DNA from: Clusia tigrina
Taxonomy: Eukaryota > Arthropoda > Insecta > Diptera > Clusiidae
Direction of reading: 5' to 3'
Length of the DNA stretch: 64,000 nt
Assembly: GCA_920105625.2 (NCBI GenBank)
Contig: OV050031.1
Span: 126,574,275 to 126,638,274, forward strand
This document shows positions 35,863 through 46,430 of the stretch, one piece after another (the first letter of the stretch is position 1; the number at the start of each line of letters is the position of its first letter). The position numbers were made by a program, and so were the translations under genes. Under the pieces are notes generated by a model, which was given only the letters and a program-made list of their open reading frames with translations, was not told the DNA's origin and did not search any database.

Positions 35863-36370
35863 CTAATTATTTTTCATTAATTTTTCAATACAATTTTTGA
35901 TGCTCATTCCTTTGGCACAATTTAATATTTTGTTGCTAGATACTGCTTTGGTTAGGCAATCAGCTACCATTTGTTTATTTGAGTCATAGTAAACTTCAAA
36001 CATCCCAGCATTGATGTAGTCTCGTATAAAGTGGTGACGCATGTCAATGTGCTTTGACCTTGCACGGAAAGAATCTGTTTGAGCCAAAGCTGGCGCTGAT
36101 TGATTATCGCAGGCAATTTTGATAGGCCTCCGTTCAACCGACGACTCCAACTCTTTGCCGAATTGTTGTAGCCAGATTCCTTCCTGCACAGCCAACGACA
36201 TCGCGATATACTCCGCCTCGGTACTCGACAGCGCAACGGTTGGTGGTCTTTTGCTGCCCCAGGATATTGCTCCACCACATAGCGTAAAGAGATATCCAGT
36301 ACAAGATGTCGGACGCGCAGTCCCACGAGACCTCCAGAGCCGCCATAAAAAAGTTTATAATTAACAGTGC
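35863..36370 (-). pseudogene. RNase H of copia-type element, copy 1
   Basis: The frame 35,863-36,201 reads AVQEGIWLQQFGKELE, KIACDNQSAPALAQ, RSKHIDMRHHFIRDYI and VADCLTKAV, the C-terminal RNase H of copia pol (DNQSA and KHIDMRHH are hallmark blocks). The N-terminal part (about 36,202-36,370) is scrambled by indels compared with copy 2, which reads SSTEAEYMAMSSAVQ there. Confidence 0.88.
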
Positions 36371-36389
36371 CATTTAGGTACCTGAAAAT

Positions 36390-37316
36390 TCATTTAACAG
36401 CGGCCCAGTGGGGTTTTGCATGCTTTGCGTTGAACCGACTAACATCGTTAACTGCAAATGCAATGTCAGGCCGCGAGCCCTGTGCTAGATATAACAGACT
36501 CCCTATGGCCTCCTGGTACGGTACGCTTACCAATTCTTCGTCGCAGTCGTTCAGCGATAACTTTTGGTTAATATCACTTGCCGTCGATATCGGCTTCGAA
36601 TTCTCCATGCCGAATCGTTTCAGTATTTCGTGAGCGTATTTTTGCTGGTCCAAGTAAACTCTTGCTGCACTATAAGTAATACTAAACCCAACACAAGTTT
36701 TCGACACACCCATGTACTTCATCTTGAATGTTGTTGTAAGTTGACCCACAAATTCATCACGAACTGCAGGGTCATCCCAAAAAACGAGAATGTCGTCAAC
36801 ATATATGGCAACGATTAGTTTTGCGTCGTGTCTGAAGTAAACGCAGGGATCTGTTTTGGATATCATCAAACCGAAATCTCGCAATGTTTTATCTAATAAT
36901 AGGTTCCACTGTCGGCCACTTTGCTTTAGCCCGTAGATAGCTTTGCGTAATTTGCAAATTTTTCCTCTGTTTTCACCGCAGCCATCGGGCAGCTCTATAA
37001 AAATTTCTTCAGTCAAGTCGCTTTGTAGGTATGCGGTGACAGCGTATAATTGATCAATTTTGAGCCCCAGTTTGACGGATAGAGCGATCAAATAGCGTAT
37101 CGACGTGTAGCGCACTACAGGGGAGAAGGTTTCGCTGTAGTCTATCCCGAAATGCTGGGAAGAACCTTTGGCAACAAGGCGAGCTTTATAGCGAATAACT
37201 TTACCTTTTTCGTCGCGTTTTGTGCGAAAACCCCACTTTGATTGAATCGCCTTTCGATTAACAGCAGATTGCATATAGCCCATGTTTGATTTTCGGCATG
37301 AGAGCTTAACTCGCAT
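36390..37316 (-). pseudogene. Reverse transcriptase of copia-type element, copy 1
   Basis: A 308-residue frame with KWGFRTKRDEKGKVIRYKAR, LVAKGSSQHFGIDYSETFSP, ICKLRKAIYGLKQSGRQW, DPCVYFRH, IAIYVDDILVF-type YVDD (catalytic, near 36,798) and GSLLYLAQGSRPDIAFAV. This is the RVT_2 domain typical of Ty1/copia, with the catalytic DD intact. The frame breaks against the integrase tail around 37,260-37,310. Confidence 0.92.
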
Positions 37317-38152
37317 TGCATAGCGGACTTCCAGCTTTCGCAGTCGGCGTTAGAAAAAGCTTCGTGTACAGTGAGTGGATCGTCACACGTGTCTCTTATT
37401 GCTGCGATATGCGAAACATATCCCTGACTGCCGAAGTCGCGCGGAACAGCAGGCCTCGTTGATTTTCGCAATGATTCTGGTATCGAAATTTCAATGTCTG
37501 GAACGAACGTATCGTCTGTAGAATCGTCGAAAGTCTCTTCGCTTGCGTCTTCATCAAAGTCTTCGCTCTTTACAGCTTTGTGTTTTTCTTCCAATGGCCT
37601 GCCTGAAGGTGAATCGTCTTCAGCATCGACTGGAACAAATGAAACGATTCTGGGCTCGGTTTCCCTGAAGACTACATCGCGGCTCGTTGCAATTTTCTTC
37701 GTTTGTGGATTAATACAGCGGTACCCTTTTGTCAAGTCGCTATACCCAGCAAACATCAGCTTCTGCGCCTTTAGATCCCATTTGTGTCTGCGTTGTTTAG
37801 GTATGTGAACCATCACGGGAGATCCAAAAATTCGTATTCCATTTAAATCGACGTCACGACCTGTCCACAGCTTTTCTGGAATTTGCCCATTTAATGCTGA
37901 ACTATGTGAACAGTTTATAATATGAACCGACGTATTTACCGCCTCTACCAAATACGATTTAGATAAGTCAGCATCAAATAACATGCATTTGGCACGTTCT
38001 ACAACCTTACGGTTGTATCGTTCGGCGATTCCGTTTTGCTGGGGAGTCTAAGCAGCTGATTTTTGGTGTAATATGCCGAACGAAGCACAGAGCGAATCAA
38101 ACTGCTCGCCGACAAATTCGGTCCCGTTGTCCGTGCGAATTACTTTAATGCT
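37142..38152 (-). pseudogene. Integrase, second half, of copia-type element, copy 1
   Basis: After the stop at 38,153-38,155 the reading continues with KVIRTDNGTEFVGEQF (second catalytic Asp) and, past another TAG-type stop near 38,050, TPQQNGIAERYNR (catalytic Glu). The open frame 37,142-37,984 then has FDADLSKSYLVEAVNTSVHI, IFGSPVMVHIPKQRRHKWD and the acidic linker before RT. These two stops are absent in copy 2. Confidence 0.88.
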
Positions 38153-39592
38153 TTAATCGCACTGTTTTTCGGCATCCCGCATAAAGCTTTTGAAGCAATC
38201 GGCAACTTCGGATTTCTGTTTTATTAAATAAACAAAAACTTTCCGGGAATAGTCATCCACAGAGGAGAGGAAATATCGCGAGCCTCTTAAAGAGGTTGTC
38301 TCCATTGGACCACATAGATCTGCATGGACAAGCTGAAGCAATTCATTAGCTCGTGTTCCAACGCGTTTGAAGGGAGCTCGTGATAGCTTGCCTTTGTGAC
38401 AGGCCTCGCATTTGGCTAATATGCTTGCATCTCCTTTAAAGTCGACTACATTACCCTTTTTTAAAACATTTAAGTCATTATAGTTCAAGTGGCCAAGGCG
38501 ACGATGCCACGTCATCACGTCCACTTTTGCATTGGCGAGCAAGCACGAAACCGATTCTACGCGAAACTTAAACACGCCGGCGGAACCGTTAGCTTCGGCG
38601 ACAAGCTCGTTACTTCGATCGAATATTTGACATCGGCCTTTGTTAAAAACAACTTTATTCCCGTTTTCAAGTATTTGTGAAAATGATAGCAAATTAGAGG
38701 TTAGTTGAGGAACAAACAACACTTCTTTCATTTCGATTTCAGTATGTCCGAAGCAAAATTTGACATTGCCGATGCCTTCAACAGTCATTCTCTCGTTATT
38801 TGAAGTTATAATTTCTTGAACAGGGGACACACCTAGGCAATTAAATTTGTTTTTATAGGGTGTCATGTGTTTGGATGCACCACTGTCGATGTACCACTCA
38901 TTTTGATCTTGCTCGTTTTTATACGACACGTAAGCACTAAAGGCTGCCTTTTGACCATTGGTATTGCTTAAATTTTGGTGAAGTTTTGTATGCTCATTGC
39001 AATCTTTACTAAAATGGCCTTTTCGTCCACAATTATAGCACTTTAGATTTTGTTTGTTAAGTTTAGGGTATTTTTTCTTCACACTTAAAAATGCACTTCC
39101 ACCGTTTGATATTTTTTCATAGTCTCCATCTAGCAGCTTCATTTTAATGTTTTTACCGGTAATTTTTGTTCCACTACTTTCTATGCCCATTATGAACGGC
39201 TTAAAGTCATCGCTTAATCCCGCAAGCATTGTGGCACCTAACCATTTGTCGCATATATCGAAACCGATACCAGAGAGCTTATTCGCGGTATTGACAAGCT
39301 GATGAACATAAATGGCCATTGATTCACAATTTTCAAGGCGCGCCATGATCAGTTTTCGCAATAGACCGATTTTTCGCGTGAGTCCACAATCTTCGTATAG
39401 ATGTTGAAGGGTTTGCCAAATGTTATCCGCAGTTTTCTGCTTTTGTATATGAACGTATATTGATTCATTCACGGACAAGATAATTTTAGCACGCGCTCTA
39501 CGCAACTTCTTCTCATCGGTTTCTTTCACAGGATCCGTAATGTAATTATGTGATCGCTCAGCTCCAATATACTTTCCATGGTAAACTTCCAC
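38153..39592 (-). pseudogene. gag-PR-IN frame of copia-type element, copy 1
   Basis: A 479-residue open frame. UBN2-type gag (IWQTLQHLYEDCGLTRKIGL), zinc knuckle CYNCGRKGHFSKDC, protease WYIDSGASKHMT (catalytic Asp), GAG-pre-integrase WHRRLGHLNYNDL with CEACHKGK, and the integrase start HADLCGPMETTS plus SSVDDYSRKVFVYLI (first catalytic Asp). The true gag start is lost: near 39,628 an 8-bp deletion removes the initiator ATG present in copy 2, and a further short deletion changes the N-terminus, so the Met used here is internal. Confidence 0.92.
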
Positions 39593-39775
39593 GTGTGGAA
39601 GCTTTTCTATCGCGTGCGTGTCCGAACCTGTTTCATTTATTTACAACGAATGTATTTATAAAACACGCTACTTGCACAAACTTCTCGCTTTTAATAAAAT
39701 AAACAACATATGCTTTTATTTAAAAGGCTTAACCAAAACATGTATCAAATCAGATTTGGCTGTTTGCAGACGCGC

Positions 39776-39795
39776 TGTTGTCTGGGCCCATAACC
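39776..39795 (-). promoter_or_regulatory. Copia-type primer-binding site
   Basis: On the minus strand, directly after the 5' LTR, the sequence is ggttatgggcccagacaac. The GGTTATGGGCCCAG core equals the copia site that pairs with an internal part of initiator tRNA-Met (half-tRNA priming; established for Drosophila copia). Confidence 0.9.
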
Positions 39796-39936
39796 TGTTG
39801 AGAAAGAACGCAGAGTCATGGAATTCACTTTATTCAACGACTTAGAAGCGAGAGAGAGATAATATATGTGGATAATGAAAGTAGGAAGTGAAGAAGAAAG
39901 TAAATTAGGTAGGTTGCCAGAGTTATATTTCTAACA
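39796..39936 (-). repeat. 5' LTR of copia-type element, copy 1
   Basis: 141 bp from TGTTGAGAAAG to TTTCTAACA in the plus-strand view, followed by the target duplication gacag. Confidence 0.93.
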
Positions 39937-39941
39937 GACAG

Positions 39942-40745
39942 TTTTAGATTTTTAATGAATCTTAGAACATATCCAATGGTTCTTTGTAGAACTTTAAATC
40001 ACTTACCATGCTTCACGTTGTAAATTATGTCTTCTAGTCCTGTGCAGGTGGTTGTGGTTGCCGCAATCGGAGCCTTGTGTCTTTGTTCTAAGTCCGTTGG
40101 AATGTGGTGTTCCCTTAAAAATGGTTTTGGCCAGTGTGATTCCATTCCATGTAGAAAGATGGGCCCATAGAACCATATATTGCAAGTCATGAGTTTATTT
40201 GGCTGAAGCCCTCGAGAGATGACGTCTACAGGATTGTCCTTGGAGCATACATGGCGTCACTGGTGAGCGCTAGAGAGTTTCTGGATTGTGTTTACTCTGT
40301 TAGCTACAAATGTTCGCAAGGATGATGATGATGAATTTATCCAAGATAATACAATTTCCGAGTCTGACCAGAAATGAGAAGTGTTGTTGGCTAAGTGTAA
40401 ATCCTGTTTTCCTCTTGATTCTAACACGACTCCTAATACTGCTGCACATATTTCTAAGCGAGGCAGCGTTTGTTCCTTGACAGGTGCGACACGAGATTTG
40501 GCACACAAAAGTCAAACAATTATTCTGTTATCTTGAAGCCTCGATCGTAGATAAACTGCAGCGCCATATGCCTTCTCGGAGGCATCTACGAACGTATCAA
40601 TCTCTGTCATTATCGGTTTCTGACCATTGAAAACGTGCCTGGAGATACGTGTGTCATTTAATTCCTTTAAGTTTCTACGGAAAGTAGTCCATTTTGTCTG
40701 CATTTCTGCTGGTAGATGTTCATCCCAAGATATCTGCAGTTGCCA
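39942..40745 (-). pseudogene. RNase H region of nested BEL/Pao element, copy 1
   Basis: Minus-strand order: WQLQISWDEHLPAEMQTKW, TFVDASEKAYGAAVYLRS (part of 40,512-40,889), then CAKSRVAPVKEQTLPRLEIC and FWSDSEIVLSWINSS with FVANRVNTI (40,257-40,508), then MTCNIWFYGPIFLHGMESHW (39,999-40,190) and VLRFIKNLK just before the copia insertion. It joins, across the LOA insertion, to the RT at 44,303 and, across copia, to the integrase at 35,623. The frame 40,512-40,889 starts artificially inside the LOA 3' end. Confidence 0.88.
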
Positions 40746-40821
40746 TTTTTTTATTTTTTTTTGTCGGAACAATCTTTTAAGCGCAGTACTCAGACATTGT
40801 ACTGCACTTAAGGTTCCCTTT

Positions 40822-41660
40822 TTACTCTGATTTAAATCTACCCGATCTCCGAAGAAATAGAAGTAGATCCTGTAGTGCCAAGGAGCCACGTGGGTTACTC
40901 CTCAGCACATCAGTGCCAAAAATCCCAAACCTGATTCGAGGAAAGGCAGGGCAGACGCTAAGGAAATGGTCCGCCGTCTCGTCTCCTTTTCCACAGGATG
41001 GGCACAGCGCACTGTCTGATATGCCAATCCTTCCCATAGAAAGTGTCCCGTCATCACGGCAACCAACAGCCTGCAGACCCTCCTACCTAAAGATAGAAGG
41101 AACCGTAACCATTGGTCAGACATAACGGTTACCATAATTTTCGTCCATCCGCAGCCTCTCTCAGCCCGCCATGCTCGCTTGTGGGTCGAATCAACCCACT
41201 TGTTAGCAGTGGCTTTGATGACAGCAGAAGGGAGTGGCAGAACAGGCTCAGGGCCAATAAAAACAGCCTCCGAGCCCATCCTGGCCAAAGAGTCAGAGGT
41301 CTTGTTACCCGCAATGCCAGTGTGTCCCGGTACCCAAGTCAGCGTCAGACTATTATGTTTTCCAACATAATTAAGCCTGGATTTGCAGGACATGACTAAC
41401 GTGGAAGTGGTGGTAGGGCTATCCAAGGCTATGAGCGCAGCTTGGCTGTCACTGCAGACACAAATAGATTTGCTTTTCCTCCTGTTTTCCACAACAAAGT
41501 CCATTGCCTCAAGTATCGCATACACCTCCGCCTGAAAAACAGACGCATTCAGACTAAGGGCAACGAACCGACGGGTCCCACAAGATTCCACGCAGACACC
41601 AGAGACTGAACCGTCTTCTGTCCTGGAGCCATCAGTGAAAATACGGCAGCACTATTTGCC
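40822..41660 (-). pseudogene. RNase H of LOA-type LINE, copy 1 (frameshifted)
   Basis: The frame 40,902-41,591 carries FQAEVYAILEAMD (Glu), VCSDSQAALIAL (Asp) and WVPGHTGIAGNKTSDSLARM (His and Asp); FTDGS lies just upstream near 41,630. Compared with copy 2 (61,747-62,529) 13 bp are missing near 41,030-41,036, shifting the frame before the zinc-type motif CPSCGKGDETADHFLSVC, which is now read in the overlapping frame 40,822-41,037. Otherwise nearly identical to copy 2. Confidence 0.9.
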
Positions 41661-41951
41661 GGGCTCGTTCTCGGGATCTAACCATGAACGAGCCTCTGGC
41701 TGCAACACATTGTACCACTTTTCTAGTATGACGGTTGATGACATGGAGTCCGTGGGCATAGACAGCGTTGCAGAATCGATGTCAGTGCATGCGCCGTCGT
41801 CCTATATCGAATACACCCCATATCAGTGGCCACTATGTTTCAATCTGCAGATGGTCTTAACGGCTTCTCCGCGGATTAACACATCTAGTGGCGGGAGATT
41901 CACCAAAGCATCAAGTGCCGGTCCTGGAGTAGTCGGAAATGCTCCGGTACA

Positions 41952-43271
41952 TCATATGGCCGCAGTACGTTGTAGTCTTGATAGAGCTTTTGTGACCCCT
42001 ACAATAGAGAGCCTGCTCATCCAAACCACCGATGCATAGGTGATAATAGGTCTTACCATAGCTGTATAGAGCCATAGAACCTTACTAGGGGAAAGACCGC
42101 ATGTCTTACCAAAAATACCCTTACACTGCCAGAAAACTGACAGTGCTTTGGATGTCTTCAGATCGACATGCGATTTCCAAAGAAGTTTTTTTATCAAAAA
42201 TGACTCCAAGATATTTGATTTCCTTGGATAGCTGGATAGTGACTCCTTTTAGTGTAGGCACAATAAGTCCATCAAGCTTTCTCCTTCTGGTGAATAGGAC
42301 AATACCAGTCTTGACAGGATTAGCCAATAGCCCATTCGCACTGCACCAAATGTCAATCATATCCAGAGTTCTCTGCACCCTTCTGCAGACAATCATAAGG
42401 GATGGACCTGTCACAAGACAACCAACATCATTCGCATATGCCAGAGACTAGACACCCGAGTCATTAATGGCGTTAAGCAGGGGATCGATTACCATGCAGC
42501 AGAGCAACGAAGACAGTGTACGCCACCTTGGGGACAGCCTCTATTAACCCCAGACGGCACCTGCATATCTTCCTCCGCCCGCACCGTTATGATTCTCTGG
42601 GCCAGCATTGAGCGTATCCAATTTACTAGGACCCGGTCTACGCCATGCCGCCTAGCAGAGCCGCACATACTGTCGAAAGTAGTATTGTCAAACGCACCCT
42701 CTATGTTCACAAAGAAGCCTATTGCGTATTCTTTCCTGCCGATGGCTCGCTCTATCCTTCCAACAAGGTTTTGCAGAGCCGTCTCGCAGGATTTTCCGCT
42801 TTGATAGGCATGCTGAAATGGAGAGAGTGGATGCGTCTTCAGAGACTCCCTACGTATGCGAAGCTCCACCAGCCCTTCTAAACTCTTTAGCATGAACGAG
42901 GTCATACTAATAGGTGTGAAGCTTTTGGGATTGGTGTAGTCGTCTCTTCCAACCTTAGGAATGAAAGCAACCCTCACCATTCTCCAAGAGCGTGGTACAT
43001 AGGCCAGCGCGAGATACGCAGGGAAGATCTTGTTCAGTGCTGCCAACACTAACTCAATGCCTGCCTTCAACACAATCGGATATATGCCATCCAGTCCGGG
43101 CGATTTGACAATTCTGGCGACATACCAATCATGTCGAGAGGGTGTAGCTGCCCTGACAACAGTTCCAACCAAAGGTGGTTGTTGACGGGCTATGCTTACC
43201 TGATTTCCTGGAAAGTGTGACTCCAACAGCAAAGCTGAGTGTCTCAATTTGCCTCTCCGTATAGGAGCCAT
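41952..43271 (-). pseudogene. Reverse transcriptase of LOA-type LINE, copy 1
   Basis: The frames 42,489-43,271, 42,121-42,450 and 41,952-42,209 cover RT: KSPGLDGIYPIVLKAG, SFTPISMTSFMLKSLEGLV, FQHAYQSGKSCETALQ, FFVNIEGAFDNTTF (Asn where the first catalytic Asp usually sits, compare FLDIEGAF), NRGCPQGGV and then a frameshift. The motif C reads SLAYANDVGC: codon 42,430-42,432 gives Asn in place of the first Asp of YADD. A TAG at 42,448-42,450 lies four codons upstream. YLGVIFDKKTSL and the thumb (LWLYTAMVRPIITYASVVW) follow. Catalytically dead on three counts. Confidence 0.9.
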
Positions 43272-44079
43272 CAGGTTTCCTGAGCGACCCCAGCTTAGCG
43301 GTTTGGTCCTTTTTCAGGACTTTGACCAGATTTGCCGTCTCACTCAGGGATTCGATATCACTGCAGAAATCTCTAAAGGAAGCCCTTTTCGAGAACCGAA
43401 TTAGCTTCTTGTAGTCCCTCTGAACACGTCGATATCGTTCCCAGTCCTCATCAAGATGGGCGAAGGTCCGGCGCACCACCCTCCACTGGCAAAGATTTCG
43501 ATGGGCAGATGGCTTATGGGCAGCATTCTCGGTTTCGCTCGTACCCTTTGCGGTCGTGGCGCCACCAGCACTAACAGCTGCAGGGCAGGTGGGTATGCTG
43601 TGTTCAGCAACAATCTTCCGCCGCTTACCTTGCGGGCGAGATTTTGGAGTGGTCAATCCCTCCGCATGCTCGGTGGCTTTCGTGTGTGTCACTTCCGCCG
43701 ACCTGGAGCTTTTGGAGAGAGTTGACATAGAAGGGCCGGCAGAGCCACGTGAGGATTTCTCCTGCACGAGCCTAGCAAGCCGCTTCTTTCGCTTCCTCCT
43801 CGCTTGAGTTCGCGTTGCCCCAGAATCACTGGTCGGTCGTTCCGCTACTGTGGTGACATCCCGACGCAGGCCCTCTGGATCGAGGGTGCGTTCCTCCTTC
43901 TCTGAAGAAGAAGCGATTGCGGTAACAACCCCCGTCTCCTCCAGGATGCGCTCTCGCTGATAAAGGCGAGAGACTTTAGCGATGGTTGGGGCCTCCAGAA
44001 TCCGTGCCCCTGCCGCCGAAGCGGGTGGATTTCCATATGCGTGGGTTCCACCTGGATTATTAAACCTAGTGTTGTCCAT
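43129..44079 (-). pseudogene. In-frame fusion of ORF1 N-terminus and EN-RT linker
   Basis: A 316-residue open frame in the LOA element. Residues 1 to about 190 are a hydrophilic gag-like N-terminus (ILEAPTIAKVSRLYQRERIL, then a basic KKRLARLVQEK stretch). From about residue 200 it reads VRRTFAHLDEDWERYRRVQ and KRASFRDFCSDIESLSE, which belong to the linker between endonuclease and RT in ORF2 (compare 17,506-17,838). The rest of ORF1 and all of the endonuclease are missing, so an internal deletion joined ORF1 to ORF2 without breaking the frame. It ends by frameshift into RT near 43,200. Confidence 0.8.
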
Positions 44080-44302
44080 CGCCAGACATTGGTTTTTGTT
44101 CGGGACTCCTCCCTAGCCAGTTTGGTCCACAGATGGTACCCATTCTCTATACCATCATTGTGATAGACAGACAGACATAACTCCCGCCCCTCCTAAGAGG
44201 TTCAGAAGTAATGTCATTGGCCTACCAAGGGTCCCCCTATCCGCCACCTGGGGACTCGTCCGCTGGGATGGCAGGCAAATCCAACACGGACGAGGGAAGT
44301 TT

Positions 44303-45540
44303 CCACAGTTGTTGGATAAATATTTTTGCCGTGATGACCACTGGATCTACGATACCTAATGGAGCAAATATTCTTGGTATGTCTGATATTATAGTGCGTT
44401 TTGTTATTGTTGTATTATCAGGTAACTCCGCCTTTATACAGAATAGATCAGATTTTGGCATCCAGGTTAGTCCTAATGTTTTAGTCGAGGAGTTTTCAAA
44501 GTCAAGATTAACTTCCTGATCCTCTGACGATATACTATCTATCAGCTCAGGATGATTGGCGCAACATTTCCATAGTTTGAATCCTGAACCGTGGAGTAGT
44601 GTTGTCAATTGTTTCTGTAGCCGTGTGTAGGCTGTCTGAGCCACTCACGCCATCATCGACATGGAAATCGTCGCGTAATATTTGTGCGCCTAATGGGAAC
44701 CTTCCGATGTTCTTCTCTGCTAACTGTTGTAGGCGCTTTGTGGCCAAATATGGTGCTGACGATGTTCCATAAGTTATTGTATTAAGCTGATAGTGCCTTA
44801 TGGGCTTGTTCTCATTTTCTCTCCACATGATCAACTGTAGCATTCTATCGGTTGGGTCGACTAGGATTTGTCGGTACATCTTTTTGATGTCTGTTGTGAA
44901 GACAAATTTTGGCAGTCGGAAGCGCAACAGTATTGAGAATAAATCACTTTGAACCGTTGGGCCAGTGTACATTATGTAATTAGGGCTAGTCCAGACGCAG
45001 TTTTGGCTGATGCACCAAACACAACCCTCAGCTTTGTCGTAGTGCTTTCTGGCTTAAGCACACAAGTAATGCGGGTGTAAAATGTTTTCGGGGTTGATTT
45101 CGCTCATGTGTCCTAACTTTTCATATTGCCTCATGAATTCGGCGTATTGTTCCTTTAATGGAGGGTTCTTTTCCATGCGCCGTTCTATTGCCAGGAATCT
45201 TTTGTTCTCAAGATTTTTTGACCTTCCCAAAGTGCTTGGATCTTCGGAAAATGGTAGCCTTACTACGTATCGGCCTTCTGTGTTTTTACGTACGGTTTGT
45301 ATGAAATGTGTTTCGCATTGCCTTTCTGCGATTGTCAGATTATTATTAGTTTCCCTGGCGTCATCAAGCTTCCAAAATTGCATTATGAATTCGTTGGTAG
45401 ATACTTCGTCCTCACTGTAAACCGCGCAAGTTGCCGTGCTTGTCGACTCACCCTTGCTCTTTCCACCTACCATCCAGCCCAGTGATGTATTTTGTAGCAC
45501 TGGTAGATCAGTGGATAGTTGGATTTGGCCCGTTGCCATT
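44303..45540 (-). pseudogene. Reverse transcriptase of nested BEL/Pao element
   Basis: The frames 45,054-45,539 (LPVLQNTSLGWMVGG, ERQCETHFIQTV, RLPFSEDPSTLGRS), 44,547-44,972 (PKFVFTTDIKKMYRQILVD, YQLNTITYGTSSAPYLATK, FHVDDGVSGSD) and 44,237-44,644 (PRIFAPLGIVDPVVITAKIF) span the RT. Two catalytic Asp of the VDD box are present, with His where Tyr is usual. Frameshifts near 45,050 and 44,640. The 44,237 end lies in the inserted LINE. Confidence 0.88.
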
Positions 45541-46430
45541 AAGCTGAAGTAAAACTCAGCACCCAGGAGAACATCGATTTTTCCACGTTGGTTAAATTCT
45601 GGGTCAGCTAATTGTATATTTCAGGAATCGACCATGATGAGAAGTCTATTTGCTAAGCTGGTTGGGCTGGAATGATAGTTTGCAGTACAAAGGCCTCTAG
45701 TCTGGTTTCGAAGAGGCCTGTTCTTGATTGCAGTTTCACGCTAACCCGTTGAGTTGCACTCCTCACTTTTTGACGAATGCCTTCAATGCTTAACCCAGCT
45801 TTGGTTGGAGCAATAGTCAATTTATTAATGAGTCGCTCAGTTACAAACTTGATCTGAGTCCCGGAATCCAAGATTGCCCTGAAAACACCAGATTGTATGT
45901 TATTTGCTGTGATTTTGACTTTAGCTGTTGCTAATAAGACATAGCCCTGGCAGGCCGGCAAAGTGTTAGCTGCAGCTAATGTTACCGAAGAATTGGTAGT
46001 AGTCAACTTAGTTTCAGTACTGGATTGTTGATTTGAACTTGCTATTTGTTGGCTATTTGTTGGCGCTGGATCCTTCGATTCCAAGTGTGACAATGAATTG
46101 TGTTTTTTGTTACACTTTGTGCAGCTCCGACATTTGCAGTCTCGTATGGTGTGATCATTTTTAAGACAATTGAAACAGAGCCTTTTGTTTTTTATTCGAT
46201 TTACCGCAGATAATTGCAGGAATCCCTTGCAATAGTACAGGGGGCGGTCCTTGCCAGTGCAATAGCTGCAAGTGGAAGCTGTTGCTACCGATTTTATAAC
46301 TCTTGATGCGTTTTGTCTTTCCTTCCCCCGAGAGCCTCTAAAGATTGAAACCGGTTCTAGAGGAAGTGCAGGAAGTCATCAATAGTTTGTAGCTGCTTAG
46401 AATTTTCCAATGATTGCTCATATAATATCG
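45541..46430 (-). pseudogene. Gag zinc knuckles and protease of nested BEL/Pao
   Basis: On the minus strand from about 46,400: LENSKQLQTIDDFLHFLE (gag core end), then Cys/His clusters (CSYCTGKDRPLYYC, CFNCLKNDHTIRDC, CTKCNKKHNSLSHLE), then the protease frame 45,653-46,093 with ILDSGTQIKFVTERLINKL, in which the catalytic Asp is present. A stop near 45,620 interrupts the link to RT. The gag N-terminus is missing: homology ends at about 46,430, where a mariner remnant begins. Confidence 0.85.

Larger units (their letters stand above)
35629..39936 (-). mobile_element. Copia-type retrotransposon, copy 1, with 5-bp TSD
   Basis: A complete Ty1/copia element of 4,308 bp on the minus strand. LTRs (plus-strand view) are at 35,629-35,774 and 39,796-39,936, starting TGTT and ending AACA. 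The 5-bp duplication gacag flanks it exactly (35,624-35,628 and 39,937-39,941). The primer site next to the right LTR reads, on the minus strand, ggttatgggcccag, the internal initiator-tRNA site used by Drosophila copia. The order gag, PR, IN, RT, RNase H is the copia order. It sits in the pol of a BEL/Pao element. By eye the two LTRs differ at about 10 positions plus three indels. Confidence 0.95.
40746..44302 (-). mobile_element. LOA-type LINE inserted in BEL/Pao, copy 1
   Basis: A 3,557-bp minus-strand non-LTR element. Its 3' end is an A-rich tail (plus-strand T run 40,746-40,761). BEL/Pao pol text is continuous across it: ...FIQQLW before 44,302 and WQLQISWDE after 40,745; only a cca is shared at the borders. 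It encodes an ORF1 N-terminus fused to the EN-RT linker, RT with a mutated catalytic motif, and RNase H. The endonuclease is deleted. Confidence 0.88.

Noticed and set aside
40512..40889. A 125-residue frame as a stand-alone gene
   Set aside because: Its first third is translated LINE 3' tail and the rest is BEL/Pao RNase H; it is identical in copy 2 only because of the duplication.
43401..43807. Plus-strand frames of 83-89 residues in the LOA element
   Set aside because: They are antisense to the 316-residue minus-strand gag/linker fusion frame.
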